Assembly (NCBI GenBank): GCA_023663145.1
Contig: JAMPHZ010000011.1
Coordinates: 1 to 64,000 of the forward strand
Direction: 5' to 3'
Source: Odoribacter sp.
GTDB lineage: Bacteria; Bacteroidota; Bacteroidia; Bacteroidales; Muribaculaceae
DNA length: 64,000 nt
Shown here one piece after another: positions 54,031 to 63,385 of this stretch (the first letter of the stretch is position 1; the number at the start of each line of letters is the position of its first letter). The position numbers and the translations under genes are program-made. Below the pieces are notes generated by a model. That model saw only the letters and a program-made list of their open reading frames with translations. It ran no database searches and had not been told where the DNA came from.

Positions 54031-54902
54031 CGGTCAGCCGGGTTGGTGTTTGATATGTTGTTGTCAAGCGGATTGTTTTCAACATCCATGATTTCCTGAC
54101 GCATGTTGTTGACTACGACCTGAACATTGCTCAGTCGTGAGAAATCGGCAAAGAGTTTCACCTGCAGTGTGAAGAAATTCTCTTTGTGATTGTCTGCGTC
54201 ATCAATGATAATTCCGACAGGGATACCTGCGGGAAATACTGCTGAGTAACCTGATGTGACCACAGTATCACCTGTGTTGAACACTGTGTGTCTTGGCAAT
54301 TCTTCCAAAAGAGCCACCGCCGGGTCATCACCGTTCCATACAAGGGAGCCGAAATGCTCGCTGTTTTTTATCTTGCACGACAGTCGGAAGTTGGGGTTGA
54401 GTAATGATATCACACGTGAGTAATGTTCGCCGGCGACACTTACCGTACCAACCACACCGGAGTGGTCTATCACACCAAATTCGGCCCTTACGCCATCGGC
54501 TGTGCCTTTGTTTATGGTGATGTAATTATATGGATGATGGGTGCTGTTGTTTATAACGTTAGCCACAATGAAATCGAAATGCTGTACGCCATCGGGTGTG
54601 GGCATGGTGTCGGTGAAGCCTTTAAGCTGCAGTGATTCCATTTGCTCGCGAAGGTTTACAACTTCGGCTTCAAGCTGTGCATTGCGGCGGTTGAGGTCAT
54701 CATTCGTCTCGCGCAGGTTGAAGTATGAGGTAACGCTGTTTCCGGCGTCATATATGGTGCCCGACACGGCGGAAGCTGATGTAAGCCACAAGTGCCGCCG
54801 GAAAGGATCACTGCCCGACAGCAACACGCAGCTTAGCACCACATATATTATAAATACCACCCATTTAGAGTAGCGGCGCAGGAATTCGACGAGGTCTTTC
54901 AT
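54027..54902 (-). CDS. mreC: rod shape-determining protein MreC
   Basis: A 291-residue protein with one N-terminal helix (WVVFIIYVVLSCVLLSGS), a coiled coil (about 60-95, NDDLNRRNAQLEAEVVNLREQ) and the two-barrel MreC domain with VIDHSGVVGTVS and GDTVVTSGYSAVFPAGIPVG. It scaffolds PBP2 and activates it in the Rod complex. Start is 21 bp after the mreB stop. The Asn/Asp-rich C-terminal tail (NPLDNNISNTNPAD) is a lineage-specific extension. Confidence 0.94.
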   Translation of the reverse strand: MKDLVEFLRRYSKWVVFIIYVVLSCVLLSGSDPFRRHLWLTSASAVSGTIYDAGNSVTSYFNLRETNDDLNRRNAQLEAEVVNLREQMESLQLKGFTDTMPTPDGVQHFDFIVANVINNSTHHPYNYITINKGTADGVRAEFGVIDHSGVVGTVSVAGEHYSRVISLLNPNFRLSCKIKNSEHFGSLVWNGDDPAVALLEELPRHTVFNTGDTVVTSGYSAVFPAGIPVGIIIDDADNHKENFFTLQVKLFADFSRLSNVQVVVNNMRQEIMDVENNPLDNNISNTNPADR

Positions 54903-54923
54903 CGGCCGTGTTGCCCAACAGTG

Positions 54924-55943
54924 TTATCGTATCAGGAACGAGAATTTGTCGATGTTCTTGAGTGCTACACCTGTGCCTTTTGCCACCGAGAGCAGCGGGT
55001 CTTCAGCGATATGGAACTGAATGCCGATCTTATCTGTAAAGCGCTTGTCGAGGCCACGGAGGAGTGCACCGCCACCGGCAAGGTATATGCCGTTGCGCAC
55101 CAGGTCGGCGTATAGTTCTGGGGGCGTCTGTTCGAGGGCACTGAGCACAGCAGCTTCGATTTTAGAGATGGTCTTTTCGATGCAGTGGCTTATTTCCTGA
55201 TAACTTACAGGCACTTCCATAGGCAGGGCGGTCATCATGTTTGGACCGTGTACAATGAAGTCGTCGGGTGGAGTCTCAAGTTCGGTAAGGGCTGAGCCAA
55301 CATGTATTTTGATTTGCTCGGCGGTGCGTGTGCCAACTTTAACGTTATGAGCCCGACGCATGTGGTTCTGAATATCCTCGGTGAGGTCATTCCCCGCAAC
55401 CTGAATACTCTTGTTGGAGACTATACCGCCCAACGAAATAACGGCGATCTCTGTGGTGCCGCCACCTATGTCAACTATCATGTTGCCCTCAGGTGCCTCA
55501 ACGTCAAGTCCTATACCGAGAGCGGCAGCCATAGGTTCATATATCATGTACACATCGCGGCCACCGGCATGCTCCGATGAGTCGCGCACGGCACGTATCT
55601 CAACTTCTGTTGATCCCGAGGGGATACCTACAACCATCCGCAGCGAGGGCGAGAACCAGTTGGAGCGGCTTGATGCTTTTTTTACAAGGCCGCGGATCAT
55701 GAGTTCGGCGGCATTGAAATCAGCGATCACACCTTGGCGTAGAGGGCGCACTGTGCGGATACCCTGAGGATTCTTACCTTCCATCAGGTGTGCTTCTGTA
55801 CCAACGGCTATGAGCTTATCAGTACGTGTGTCAAGAGCCACGATTGAAGGCTCGTTGATAACGATCTTATCGTTATGGATGATTATCGTGTTGGCTGTGC
55901 CAAGGTCAATGGCGATTTCCTTGGTGAGTGAGAACAGTCCCAT
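54924..55943 (-). CDS. mreB: rod shape-determining actin homolog MreB
   Basis: MreB forms membrane-bound filaments that orient wall synthesis. Actin-type motifs: IDLGTANTIIIHND (phosphate 1), IVDIGGGTTEIAVISLGG (phosphate 2) and YLAGGGALLRGLD (adenosine). The 339-residue length is standard. It lies 30 bp after purH with no separate -7 box, so it may be transcribed with purH or from an unseen promoter. Confidence 0.97.
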   Translation of the reverse strand: MGLFSLTKEIAIDLGTANTIIIHNDKIVINEPSIVALDTRTDKLIAVGTEAHLMEGKNPQGIRTVRPLRQGVIADFNAAELMIRGLVKKASSRSNWFSPSLRMVVGIPSGSTEVEIRAVRDSSEHAGGRDVYMIYEPMAAALGIGLDVEAPEGNMIVDIGGGTTEIAVISLGGIVSNKSIQVAGNDLTEDIQNHMRRAHNVKVGTRTAEQIKIHVGSALTELETPPDDFIVHGPNMMTALPMEVPVSYQEISHCIEKTISKIEAAVLSALEQTPPELYADLVRNGIYLAGGGALLRGLDKRFTDKIGIQFHIAEDPLLSVAKGTGVALKNIDKFSFLIR

Positions 55944-55973
55944 TTATTATCTTTATGTTTTTTATTATTGAAA

Positions 55974-57515
55974 TCAGTGGCGGAAGTGGCGGAAGCCTGT
56001 CATGACCATTGTCATGCCATTGTTGCGGCAATATTCAACCGAATCGGTGTCGCGGATTGAACCGCCGGGTTGGATTACAGACTCAATGCCGGCGTTGCGG
56101 GCAATTTCCACGCAATCGGCGAAGGGGAAGAATGCATCAGAAGCCATTGTCGCGCCTTCAAGAGGGAGGTTGAAGCTATTGGCCTTCTCGATTGCATGGC
56201 GCAGGGCGTCGACGCGCGAGGTCTGGCCTACACCTGAGCCGAGTAACATTCCGTTGCGGGCGAGGACTATGGCGTTACTCTTTGAGTGTTTCACTATCTT
56301 GTTGGCGAATAGCATGTCAGCTGCTTTGTCGGCAGTGAGTTCTCCGGCCACTACCTTGAGGTCGTCAGCAGTCTCGGACTTGGAATCGCGCTGCTGAATC
56401 AGCACTCCGTTGAGAATAGAGCGCATGGTAGTGTTTGATGGGGTGGTAGCGTTGCGACGCAGGATAATACGGTTTTTCTTTTGGGTTAGTATCGCCATGG
56501 CATCTTCAGAATATTCCGGAGCAATAACCACCTCAAAGAATATTTTGTTCATTTCTGCAGCGACAAATGCGTCTACAGGTTTATTGATCACTATCACGCC
56601 GCCGAATGCTGACACTGGATCGCCTGCAAGGGCATCAGTCCAGGCATCAAGGGCAGTGCCTCGTGTGGCAACTCCGCAAGCGTTGTTGTGCTTTAGAATG
56701 GCACATGTGGCTTCCGGACCGTCAAACTCGTCAATCAAAGCCACTGCCGAGTCAATGTCAAGCAGGTTGTTGTAGCTGATTTCCTTACCGTGAAGTTGAG
56801 TGAACATGGTATCAAAATTACCGTAGAAACGACCCTGCTGATGGGGGTTTTCACCGTAGCGCAGGTTCTTGGCGCCATTTATGTTAACACGCAAAGCATC
56901 GCTCTGAGGTTCGGGCGAAACAGTAGTCATGAAGTTGAAGATGGCTGAGTCATAGCCGGATGAAACTGCAAATGCCTCGCGGGCAAGCAAAGCCCGCTCT
57001 TCAAGAGTGGTTTCGGCGGTACCATGGCCGTCAAGCATACCCATAATCAAAGGGTACTGTTTCTTGGAAGCCACTATCGCTACATCGTTATAGTTTTTTG
57101 CAGCGGCCCTGATGAGTGATATGCCGCCTATGTCTATTTTCTCAATGATGTCAGCGAGGGGCGCTCCTGAGGCAACGGTGGCCTCAAAGGGGTACAGATC
57201 TACAATTACAAGGTCAATGCCGGGTATCTCCATCTGCAGCATGGTGTCTGCATCCGATTTAAGATCACGGCGGCCGAGGATGCCACCGAAAACCTTGGGA
57301 TGAAGTGTCTTTACACGACCACCCAGAATTGACGGATATCCGGTGAGGTCTTCAACAGCCTCGCATGGATAACCGAGCGACTCTATGAATGAGCGGGTGC
57401 CACCGGTTGAAAGAAATGAGACACCTGAAGCATTGAGCGCTTCCAGAATTCTTTCCAACCCGTCTTTGTGGAATACTGAGATTAATGCCTTGCTGATTTT
57501 TTTTGTCTGCGCCAT
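55974..57515 (-). CDS. purH: bifunctional AICAR transformylase/IMP cyclohydrolase
   Basis: PurH performs the last two steps of IMP synthesis. The N-terminal cyclohydrolase has the MGS-like fold with FLSTGGTRSFIESLG and GGRVKTLHPKVFGGIL; the C-terminal transformylase has NLRYGENPHQQG, LKHNNACGVATRG and ending PGGSIRDTDSVEYC. The 513-residue length is normal. It heads the gene order purH-mreB-mreC-mreD-mrdA-rodA. The -7 box TACCTTTGC is at 57552-57544, 28 nt upstream. Confidence 0.96.
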   Translation of the reverse strand: MAQTKKISKALISVFHKDGLERILEALNASGVSFLSTGGTRSFIESLGYPCEAVEDLTGYPSILGGRVKTLHPKVFGGILGRRDLKSDADTMLQMEIPGIDLVIVDLYPFEATVASGAPLADIIEKIDIGGISLIRAAAKNYNDVAIVASKKQYPLIMGMLDGHGTAETTLEERALLAREAFAVSSGYDSAIFNFMTTVSPEPQSDALRVNINGAKNLRYGENPHQQGRFYGNFDTMFTQLHGKEISYNNLLDIDSAVALIDEFDGPEATCAILKHNNACGVATRGTALDAWTDALAGDPVSAFGGVIVINKPVDAFVAAEMNKIFFEVVIAPEYSEDAMAILTQKKNRIILRRNATTPSNTTMRSILNGVLIQQRDSKSETADDLKVVAGELTADKAADMLFANKIVKHSKSNAIVLARNGMLLGSGVGQTSRVDALRHAIEKANSFNLPLEGATMASDAFFPFADCVEIARNAGIESVIQPGGSIRDTDSVEYCRNNGMTMVMTGFRHFRH

Positions 57516-57543
57516 GAGGATTTATTTGTTAATAGTTGGGCAT

Positions 57544-57552
57544 GCAAAGGTA
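57544..57552 (-). promoter_or_regulatory. -7 box of purH
   Basis: TACCTTTGC on the minus strand, 28 nt before the purH ATG. No TTG lies at 19-21 bp. Confidence 0.6.
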
Positions 57553-57755
57553 CAAAAAAATTGCGGCATAATGTTGCACAACATAATATAAAAAGCAAAA
57601 AAATGGGAAACATTAATGTAATTTATATTCAACGGGGGTAAAAGAGGTTTGGAACGTGCTTATCAGTGAACTTTAGCATATGCATCGCGTTATTTAATAA
57701 GTATATCACATCATGTGACATGCCTGTAAACGTAAAAATCTGTTCACGAATAATA

Positions 57756-58430
57756 ATGATACGATCCGTTGCTGTTATGGCTATAGCTGCCGCCGCGTTT
57801 TTGATGCCGTCGGTGTCTCTCTGTGAGACACCATTATCCTATGCTGAACGTAGTTCGGTGAGTGTTGGCGCATCCTTTGATGTAAATATTCCATCAGGAA
57901 GCCATGGAATGTGGAATCCGGGATCGGGAGTGACCATCAGTGCCGATTATGTATACCGTTTGACCCCGCGATGGTTTCTTACGGCAGGACTTGGCGGCTT
58001 CTATCGTACGTTCGGCACGGAATATATGATTCAGGATAACTCGATTTTTGAGGGGACAGTCAAAAATATAGGTTTACGGGTGCCCTTGATGGCAGGATTT
58101 ACAGCTCCTGTGAGTGACGGGGTGGAAATGTCAGTGGCAACAGGTCCCCAGCTTGAGATAAATCTATATGCCCGGGAATCAGCGATGCCTGATTTTGTTT
58201 CTTCGACAATGCAACCTGTCGGTGCCTCGACGGTCAATATGTTCAAACGTGGTTTTAAAAGAGTCAACGCCTTGTGGGGTATTGCGTTAGGTTTTACTTT
58301 CGCTGAACATTATTATGTGGGGCTTGCCGGTAATGTAGCTTTCACCCCTTTGGCTTCGTACGGCAATCGCGACAATAAGATCAAGATTAGGGGAAATTCA
58401 GTAGCTGTAAAGCTCTGTTACTCATTCTGA
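57756..58430 (+). CDS. outer-membrane beta-barrel protein, unknown function
   Basis: From the ATG at 57756 the protein is 224 residues with signal peptide MIRSVAVMAIAAAAFLMPSVSLC. The mature part alternates strands (YVYRLTPRWFLTAGLGGFYR) and ends VAVKLCYSF, a Phe-terminated barrel. It looks like the OmpW/porin-like barrels of Bacteroidetes; no specific family was recognised. The longer frame (57666) adds 30 residues without signal character. A 13-bp palindrome TCACAT-C-ATGTGA lies 38 bp upstream. It ends at a strong hairpin. Confidence 0.72.
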   Translation: MIRSVAVMAIAAAAFLMPSVSLCETPLSYAERSSVSVGASFDVNIPSGSHGMWNPGSGVTISADYVYRLTPRWFLTAGLGGFYRTFGTEYMIQDNSIFEGTVKNIGLRVPLMAGFTAPVSDGVEMSVATGPQLEINLYARESAMPDFVSSTMQPVGASTVNMFKRGFKRVNALWGIALGFTFAEHYYVGLAGNVAFTPLASYGNRDNKIKIRGNSVAVKLCYSF

Positions 58431-58451
58431 CATATCTGACAGTTTTCTTAT

Positions 58452-58498
58452 ACAAGACGAGACCCGCACCGGTAATGACGGTACGGGTCTCGTCTTGT
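58452..58498. terminator. bidirectional terminator
   Basis: A 15-bp perfect stem extended by four more pairs after one mismatch (58452-58471 with 58479-58498, 7-nt loop) lies between two convergent genes. The stem is GC-rich (GACGAGACCCG core). Confidence 0.85.
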
Positions 58499-58509
58499 GG
58501 GTTAGTGAG

Positions 58510-61500
58510 TTATTTTGAATCAATCTCGCGCAGTAGCTCTTTTACAGCAGTTTCAAGTTGGGAATCTACACCTGCAACTACGTCGGCTGGATTGTTCACG
58601 ACCTTGATATCAGGCTCGAGTTGCTGATTCTCAAGGAATGATCCGTCGGGTAGGCGATAACCGATCACTGGAATGCCAAAAATCAGCGATGGATCTTGCA
58701 TGCGCACCCAGTTTACTGAAGTCATGGTGCCTGGAACCGGCATACCTACCGTTTTGCCCAGACCCTGATGGCTGTATACCCATGGAGTCCCATGGGCGTT
58801 GGAGTAGCAAGCCTCGGCCATCACCATGATGGAAGGCTTGTTCCAACGGCGTGAAGGCATATCACAACTTTCGGTGCCACGTATTTCCTGAGTAAAGTAT
58901 TTCTGCCCGGAGAACAATACCTCTATGTCCTCGTGCAGACGGCCTCCTCCATTCCATCGCACGTCGATCACGATACCCTCGCGGTCATTGTATTTACCTA
59001 AGATATCACTGTAAATGCGGCGGAATGACTCGTCGTCCATGGATTCTATGTGAACGTAACCGAGACGACCACCCGAAAGCGAGTCAACTGCGGCAGCGCG
59101 GCCTTTTACCCAACGGTCATATAGCAATTGTGATTGGCGGCCGGTGGATATCGGCTTCACAACTTCTTCCCAACGTTCACCTGTGGCCGGGTCAAGCAGA
59201 CCCACAAGGGTGCGTTTGCCGGCAAGGTCAGTAAGCAATGTGGCTATGTCGTTTTGCAAAGTAATCTTTTGGCCGTTGACATATTCAACGATTATGCCCG
59301 GTGCAACTTTTGATGATGCAGTCGCAAACGGGCCCCGTTCAAGCACTTCGTTTACACGAAGGCCTTCGCCGGCATAGTTGAGATCATATAAAAGTCCCAA
59401 GGTGGAAGTGCGGTCGGCTCCAGGGCCTCCGACATGGCTGTAACGCCCTCCGGTGTGGCTTACATTCAGTTCTCCCAGAATCTCAGACAGCATCTCGGCA
59501 AAGTCATAGTTGTTGTTGATGTGAGGGAGGAAGCGGCGATAGTGGGCAGTCATGGCAGGCCAGTCTATGCCGTGCATGTCTGCTACATAGAAACGAGCGG
59601 CTTCCTCACGTGCCATATTGTCGAACATATATTCGCGCTCGGCGGCGTGGTCTACAGTGATCGTTCCTGAGTAGCTGATAGGGGTGAGTTTGCCGTCCTT
59701 GAACTTACGCATGGATGATCCTAACAGGAACATATTCTTGCCATCGGGTGTGATGTCGAAATAGCCGGCCGATGATACATTTGACAGCATCTTGTGTTCA
59801 TCGTCACGCGGGGAGTATTTCCATAGCTGAGCACCATCGTTGCCGCTTACAAGATAATATAATGTGTCACCGTCTTTGGTGAATATGAAGTCAATGAGGT
59901 CGCTTGACATCGGTGTCACACGCACGACACGGTCGGTTATGCCGTTCAGCTGCACATCAATGGATTTGTCTTTATCTTTATCTGTGTCTTTGTCCTTGTT
60001 GTCTTTTTCTTTAGCTTTGAGGGCATCTTTGTACAGATCATAATCTTCCTCGCTCATTGTGTATTCATCATAGGCCTGTTGGTTGAGGAATACGAGCATC
60101 ACATCGTTCATAGACCCCCATGAGGCATGGTTGCGCATACCGTAGCGCTCTGACACGAATGCTATGGCATTTCCATCCATCACAAACTTGGGCTCTGCGT
60201 CGAAGTAGCCGCTGTTGGTGAGATTGGTCATTGAGCCTTCTTCCACGTTGATGAGCGCCACGTCAGTGTATGGATCGTGTTTGCGGGCCACAATCTCAAG
60301 AGCTATCCACTTGCTGTCAGGGCTCCATGTGTAGTTGAAGCGGCCGTCGTTGTGTAGATAAGTCGAGCCATCAGTGAGCTTTTTGATTTTGCCTGTCTTG
60401 AGGTCAAGCACGGCCAACACATGTCTGTCAAGAATGAATGCCAGTTTATTGCCGTCTGGTGACACCTGTGGTAAGGTACGTTCGTGTTTGTCGGCCTTGA
60501 ATACGGGCTCCTCGCGCACCAGAGTGGCGTGGGCGAAGTCTGGTTCATCGTCGGGTCGGTTCATGACCGCTTTGTAGATATTATAACGTCCGTCACGCTC
60601 GGTAGTATAATATAGGGTCTTGCCGTCAGGGCTCCAGCACACATCGCTCTCTGCTTCAGGTGTGGAGGTTATGGCCCGGGTAGTGGAGTAATCTGTTGCA
60701 GTTACAAAAACATCACCTCTGTAGATGAACGCTATTGTCTTGCCGTCGGGTGAGGCTGTGGCCTGGCGTGCGCCGCTGCGTACTGCCATTTTTTCAATGT
60801 CAGGAGTGTCATCTATGTTGATGTCGATGACAACTTTTGCAGGCGATGCGCCGGGAGCCATTGTGTATATTTCTCCGTCATAGGTGAATGTCAGCAATCC
60901 TGAATTGTCGCGCGAAAGAAACCGTACGGGATGAGTCTTGAATGAAGTTACGGCTGTGGCGGCATCGGTATTGCCTGCTTTGGCTTTGTATACGTTTACA
61001 GTGGATCCATTGCGTTCGCTCAGGAAGTAGAGCTCATCGTTGCCTGCGGCTACCGGGTTGGTGTCCTCTCCTCCTCTGTCAGTAAGATTGGTGTGTGTGC
61101 CGGTCGCAGGATCGTAGAGCCATATGTCGCGTGTGACTGATGAAGTGTGGTGCTTGCGCCATTCGTCCTCAAAACCTTTGACATCTTGATAAAGGAATTT
61201 ATCACTGCCCGGCAGGAAGCTTACGTAGCGTGCCGGGGTACCGAGCACCTGCCTGGGAGCTTCTTTGCCATTGGTATCCACACTGTAAAGCTCTGTCAGC
61301 CGCCCGGAGGGGAATGCCACACTCGTAGTCGGATCCTGAATGGCAGCTGAATAAAGCACGGCGCTACCGTCGGGGCTGAATGCTTCGGGTATTTCTGATG
61401 CCGAATTGTATGTCAATCTGCGGGGTGTGCCGCCATTGGCATCGATGATGAATATGTCAAAGTTGCCATATCTGTCGCCGGCAAAGGCTATGGAGCGTGA

Positions 61501-61722
61501 ATCAGGGCTCCACACAGGGTTGGCTTCGTAATCGGGGGTGGCGGTGAGGCGGGTGGCACTACCGCCACTGGTGGGAACCGTATAAATGTCACCCTTATAG
61601 GTAAATGCGATTTTATTGCCGTCGGGCGATATTTTAACGTCGCGCAGCCACAGTGGAGTGATGGCAGCTGCCTGAAGCGTTGCTCCTGCCAGTATGGAGG
61701 CAATGAGGACCGTTTTTTTCAT
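58510..61722 (-). CDS. tricorn-like S41 serine protease
   Basis: From the ATG at 61722 this is a 1070-residue exported protein with a signal peptide (MKKTVLIASILAGATLQAAA). It carries N-terminal PD40/WD40-like propeller repeats (ISPDGNKIAFTYKGDIY, WSPDSRSIAFAGD and several more), a charged KDKDTDKDKDK linker near the middle, a PDZ-like region and a C-terminal S41 domain with GIVIDVRWNGGG and the nucleophile region AEACYSNAHG. Tricorn proteases degrade peptides. Overlap with the acyl-CoA ligase is avoided with this start (10-bp gap). Confidence 0.92.
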   Translation of the reverse strand: MKKTVLIASILAGATLQAAAITPLWLRDVKISPDGNKIAFTYKGDIYTVPTSGGSATRLTATPDYEANPVWSPDSRSIAFAGDRYGNFDIFIIDANGGTPRRLTYNSASEIPEAFSPDGSAVLYSAAIQDPTTSVAFPSGRLTELYSVDTNGKEAPRQVLGTPARYVSFLPGSDKFLYQDVKGFEDEWRKHHTSSVTRDIWLYDPATGTHTNLTDRGGEDTNPVAAGNDELYFLSERNGSTVNVYKAKAGNTDAATAVTSFKTHPVRFLSRDNSGLLTFTYDGEIYTMAPGASPAKVVIDINIDDTPDIEKMAVRSGARQATASPDGKTIAFIYRGDVFVTATDYSTTRAITSTPEAESDVCWSPDGKTLYYTTERDGRYNIYKAVMNRPDDEPDFAHATLVREEPVFKADKHERTLPQVSPDGNKLAFILDRHVLAVLDLKTGKIKKLTDGSTYLHNDGRFNYTWSPDSKWIALEIVARKHDPYTDVALINVEEGSMTNLTNSGYFDAEPKFVMDGNAIAFVSERYGMRNHASWGSMNDVMLVFLNQQAYDEYTMSEEDYDLYKDALKAKEKDNKDKDTDKDKDKSIDVQLNGITDRVVRVTPMSSDLIDFIFTKDGDTLYYLVSGNDGAQLWKYSPRDDEHKMLSNVSSAGYFDITPDGKNMFLLGSSMRKFKDGKLTPISYSGTITVDHAAEREYMFDNMAREEAARFYVADMHGIDWPAMTAHYRRFLPHINNNYDFAEMLSEILGELNVSHTGGRYSHVGGPGADRTSTLGLLYDLNYAGEGLRVNEVLERGPFATASSKVAPGIIVEYVNGQKITLQNDIATLLTDLAGKRTLVGLLDPATGERWEEVVKPISTGRQSQLLYDRWVKGRAAAVDSLSGGRLGYVHIESMDDESFRRIYSDILGKYNDREGIVIDVRWNGGGRLHEDIEVLFSGQKYFTQEIRGTESCDMPSRRWNKPSIMVMAEACYSNAHGTPWVYSHQGLGKTVGMPVPGTMTSVNWVRMQDPSLIFGIPVIGYRLPDGSFLENQQLEPDIKVVNNPADVVAGVDSQLETAVKELLREIDSK

Positions 61723-61732
61723 GCTGTTCTGA

Positions 61733-63385
61733 TTAATGTTGATATAGGTATCGCTTGATTGAGCGCTTGGGTGTTTTTTCAAATTCTTCCTGAAACAGTT
61801 TGATGCCGGAGATCTGGCTGTATGCGGGTAACTCGCTGTTGAGTTGTCTTACGGCCTGATCAATGAGAGGTTCGAGGGTAGTTGGACTAAGACCGTCTTT
61901 CTGTGCTGATTCAAAATCGGGATGTATCAGAGCTACGAGCTTGCCACCGCGATCAACAACCAGGCTCTCGCTTACATAAGGCAGATTGTTGATGCGATGT
62001 TCTATTTCCTCTGGGTATATATTCTGGCCGCTTGGTCCGAGAATCATGCTTTTGTCGCGGCCGCGTATGAAAAGGTATCCCTCGGAATCCATCTGGCATA
62101 TATCGCCTGTATTCATCCATCCGTCTTTGAATGTTGTGGATGTAGCCTCGTCGTTCTTATAGTACCCTTTCATGACGTTGTCACCCTTGACCCAAAGCGT
62201 TCCGGGTACATTAGCCGGGTCGGGCGAGTCTATTTTGGCTTTCATGCGATCGACAATTCTGCCGCACGACTGTGGTTTTTGCTTATCCCATGGGGCGTAA
62301 GATATGAGAGGTGCGCATTCTGTCATGCCATAACCTACGGTAAACGGAAATTTTATCCTGCGCAGGAATGTCTCCACGTCGGTGTTCAGTCCGGCGCCAC
62401 CTATGATGAGCTGGTGGAGGTTGCCGCCGAAAGTGTCGGTAAGTTTATCTTTTATTTTCCCTAGAAGTTTGTCATCGATAAAAGGAACTTTGAGCAGGAC
62501 CTTCATTAATGGTTTGTCAAGCAAAGGGAACACTCGTGTCTTGATTATTTTCTCTATGATGAGAGGTACGGTGATGATGAGCTTGGGTTTTACTGTGGCA
62601 AAAGCGTCCATTATGATGCGCGGCGATGGGGTGCGTGTCAGGAAATATACATGACAGCCGTGGCACAGCATGTGAAGCATCTCAATGGTGAGGCCGAACA
62701 TATGGGCCAGCGGAAGCATGCATATCGCTCCGTCACCGGGCTTGCAATAGGGTATGTTGTCAAGACAGAACCTTATGTTGGACCATATGTTATGATATGA
62801 GAGCACTACACCTTTGGAGAATCCGGTCGACCCTGATGTGTAGTTGATAATTGCCATATCATTGTCATCTGCCGGATGGTGGTAAGTTACATCATCTCGG
62901 GTGAATCTCTCGGGATATTTCTCGCCGAACAACAGGTTAAGACGCGAGCGCGCTTCTGTGAGTTTTTTTGAGCGTGACATGAGCAGCGAGTAGTCAGCAA
63001 TATTCACTGCGCCTTTTATGTGGGGAAGAGAATCAGGATCAAGATTCTCCCATATCGCGGCGTCCACAAACATTAATTTAGAGTCGCTGTGGGTTACCAG
63101 ATGGTGGACATTATCGGGCTTGAACTCGTGCAATATAGGCACTGCCACGGCTCCGTATGTGAAAACTGCGAGGAATCCAATACTCCAATGGGCGCAGTTA
63201 CGCCCGCACAGGGCTATCTTATCGCCGGGTTGTACTCCTGATTTCTCAAAAAGGAGGTGGAGCTTTGCAATCTTGCGGGCTACGTCGCGGTATTGGAAGC
63301 TGGCACCGTGAAGATCGCTTAGGGCCTGATATTCCCAATTTTGACGTATTGATTCCTCTATTATTGTGATTATTGATTCTTTCAT
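61733..63385 (-). CDS. long-chain acyl-CoA synthetase (AMP-binding)
   Basis: A 550-residue ANL-superfamily ligase. The P-loop-like motif is INYTSGSTGFSKGVVLS, the core A5-type motif VGYGMTECAPLISY, then NTGDICQMDSEGYLFIRGRDK and the C-terminal Lys in EKTPKRSIKRYLY. It activates a carboxylate with ATP to an adenylate and then a CoA thioester; long-chain fatty acids are inferred from family. The stop is 10 bp before the protease start. The ATG overlaps the stop of the PQQ-propeller gene (TAATG). Confidence 0.9.
   Translation of the reverse strand: MKESIITIIEESIRQNWEYQALSDLHGASFQYRDVARKIAKLHLLFEKSGVQPGDKIALCGRNCAHWSIGFLAVFTYGAVAVPILHEFKPDNVHHLVTHSDSKLMFVDAAIWENLDPDSLPHIKGAVNIADYSLLMSRSKKLTEARSRLNLLFGEKYPERFTRDDVTYHHPADDNDMAIINYTSGSTGFSKGVVLSYHNIWSNIRFCLDNIPYCKPGDGAICMLPLAHMFGLTIEMLHMLCHGCHVYFLTRTPSPRIIMDAFATVKPKLIITVPLIIEKIIKTRVFPLLDKPLMKVLLKVPFIDDKLLGKIKDKLTDTFGGNLHQLIIGGAGLNTDVETFLRRIKFPFTVGYGMTECAPLISYAPWDKQKPQSCGRIVDRMKAKIDSPDPANVPGTLWVKGDNVMKGYYKNDEATSTTFKDGWMNTGDICQMDSEGYLFIRGRDKSMILGPSGQNIYPEEIEHRINNLPYVSESLVVDRGGKLVALIHPDFESAQKDGLSPTTLEPLIDQAVRQLNSELPAYSQISGIKLFQEEFEKTPKRSIKRYLYQH

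Noticed and set aside
57666..57755. Longer N-terminus for the barrel gene at 57756
   Set aside because: The extension has no signal sequence and sits upstream of a proper signal peptide starting at 57756.
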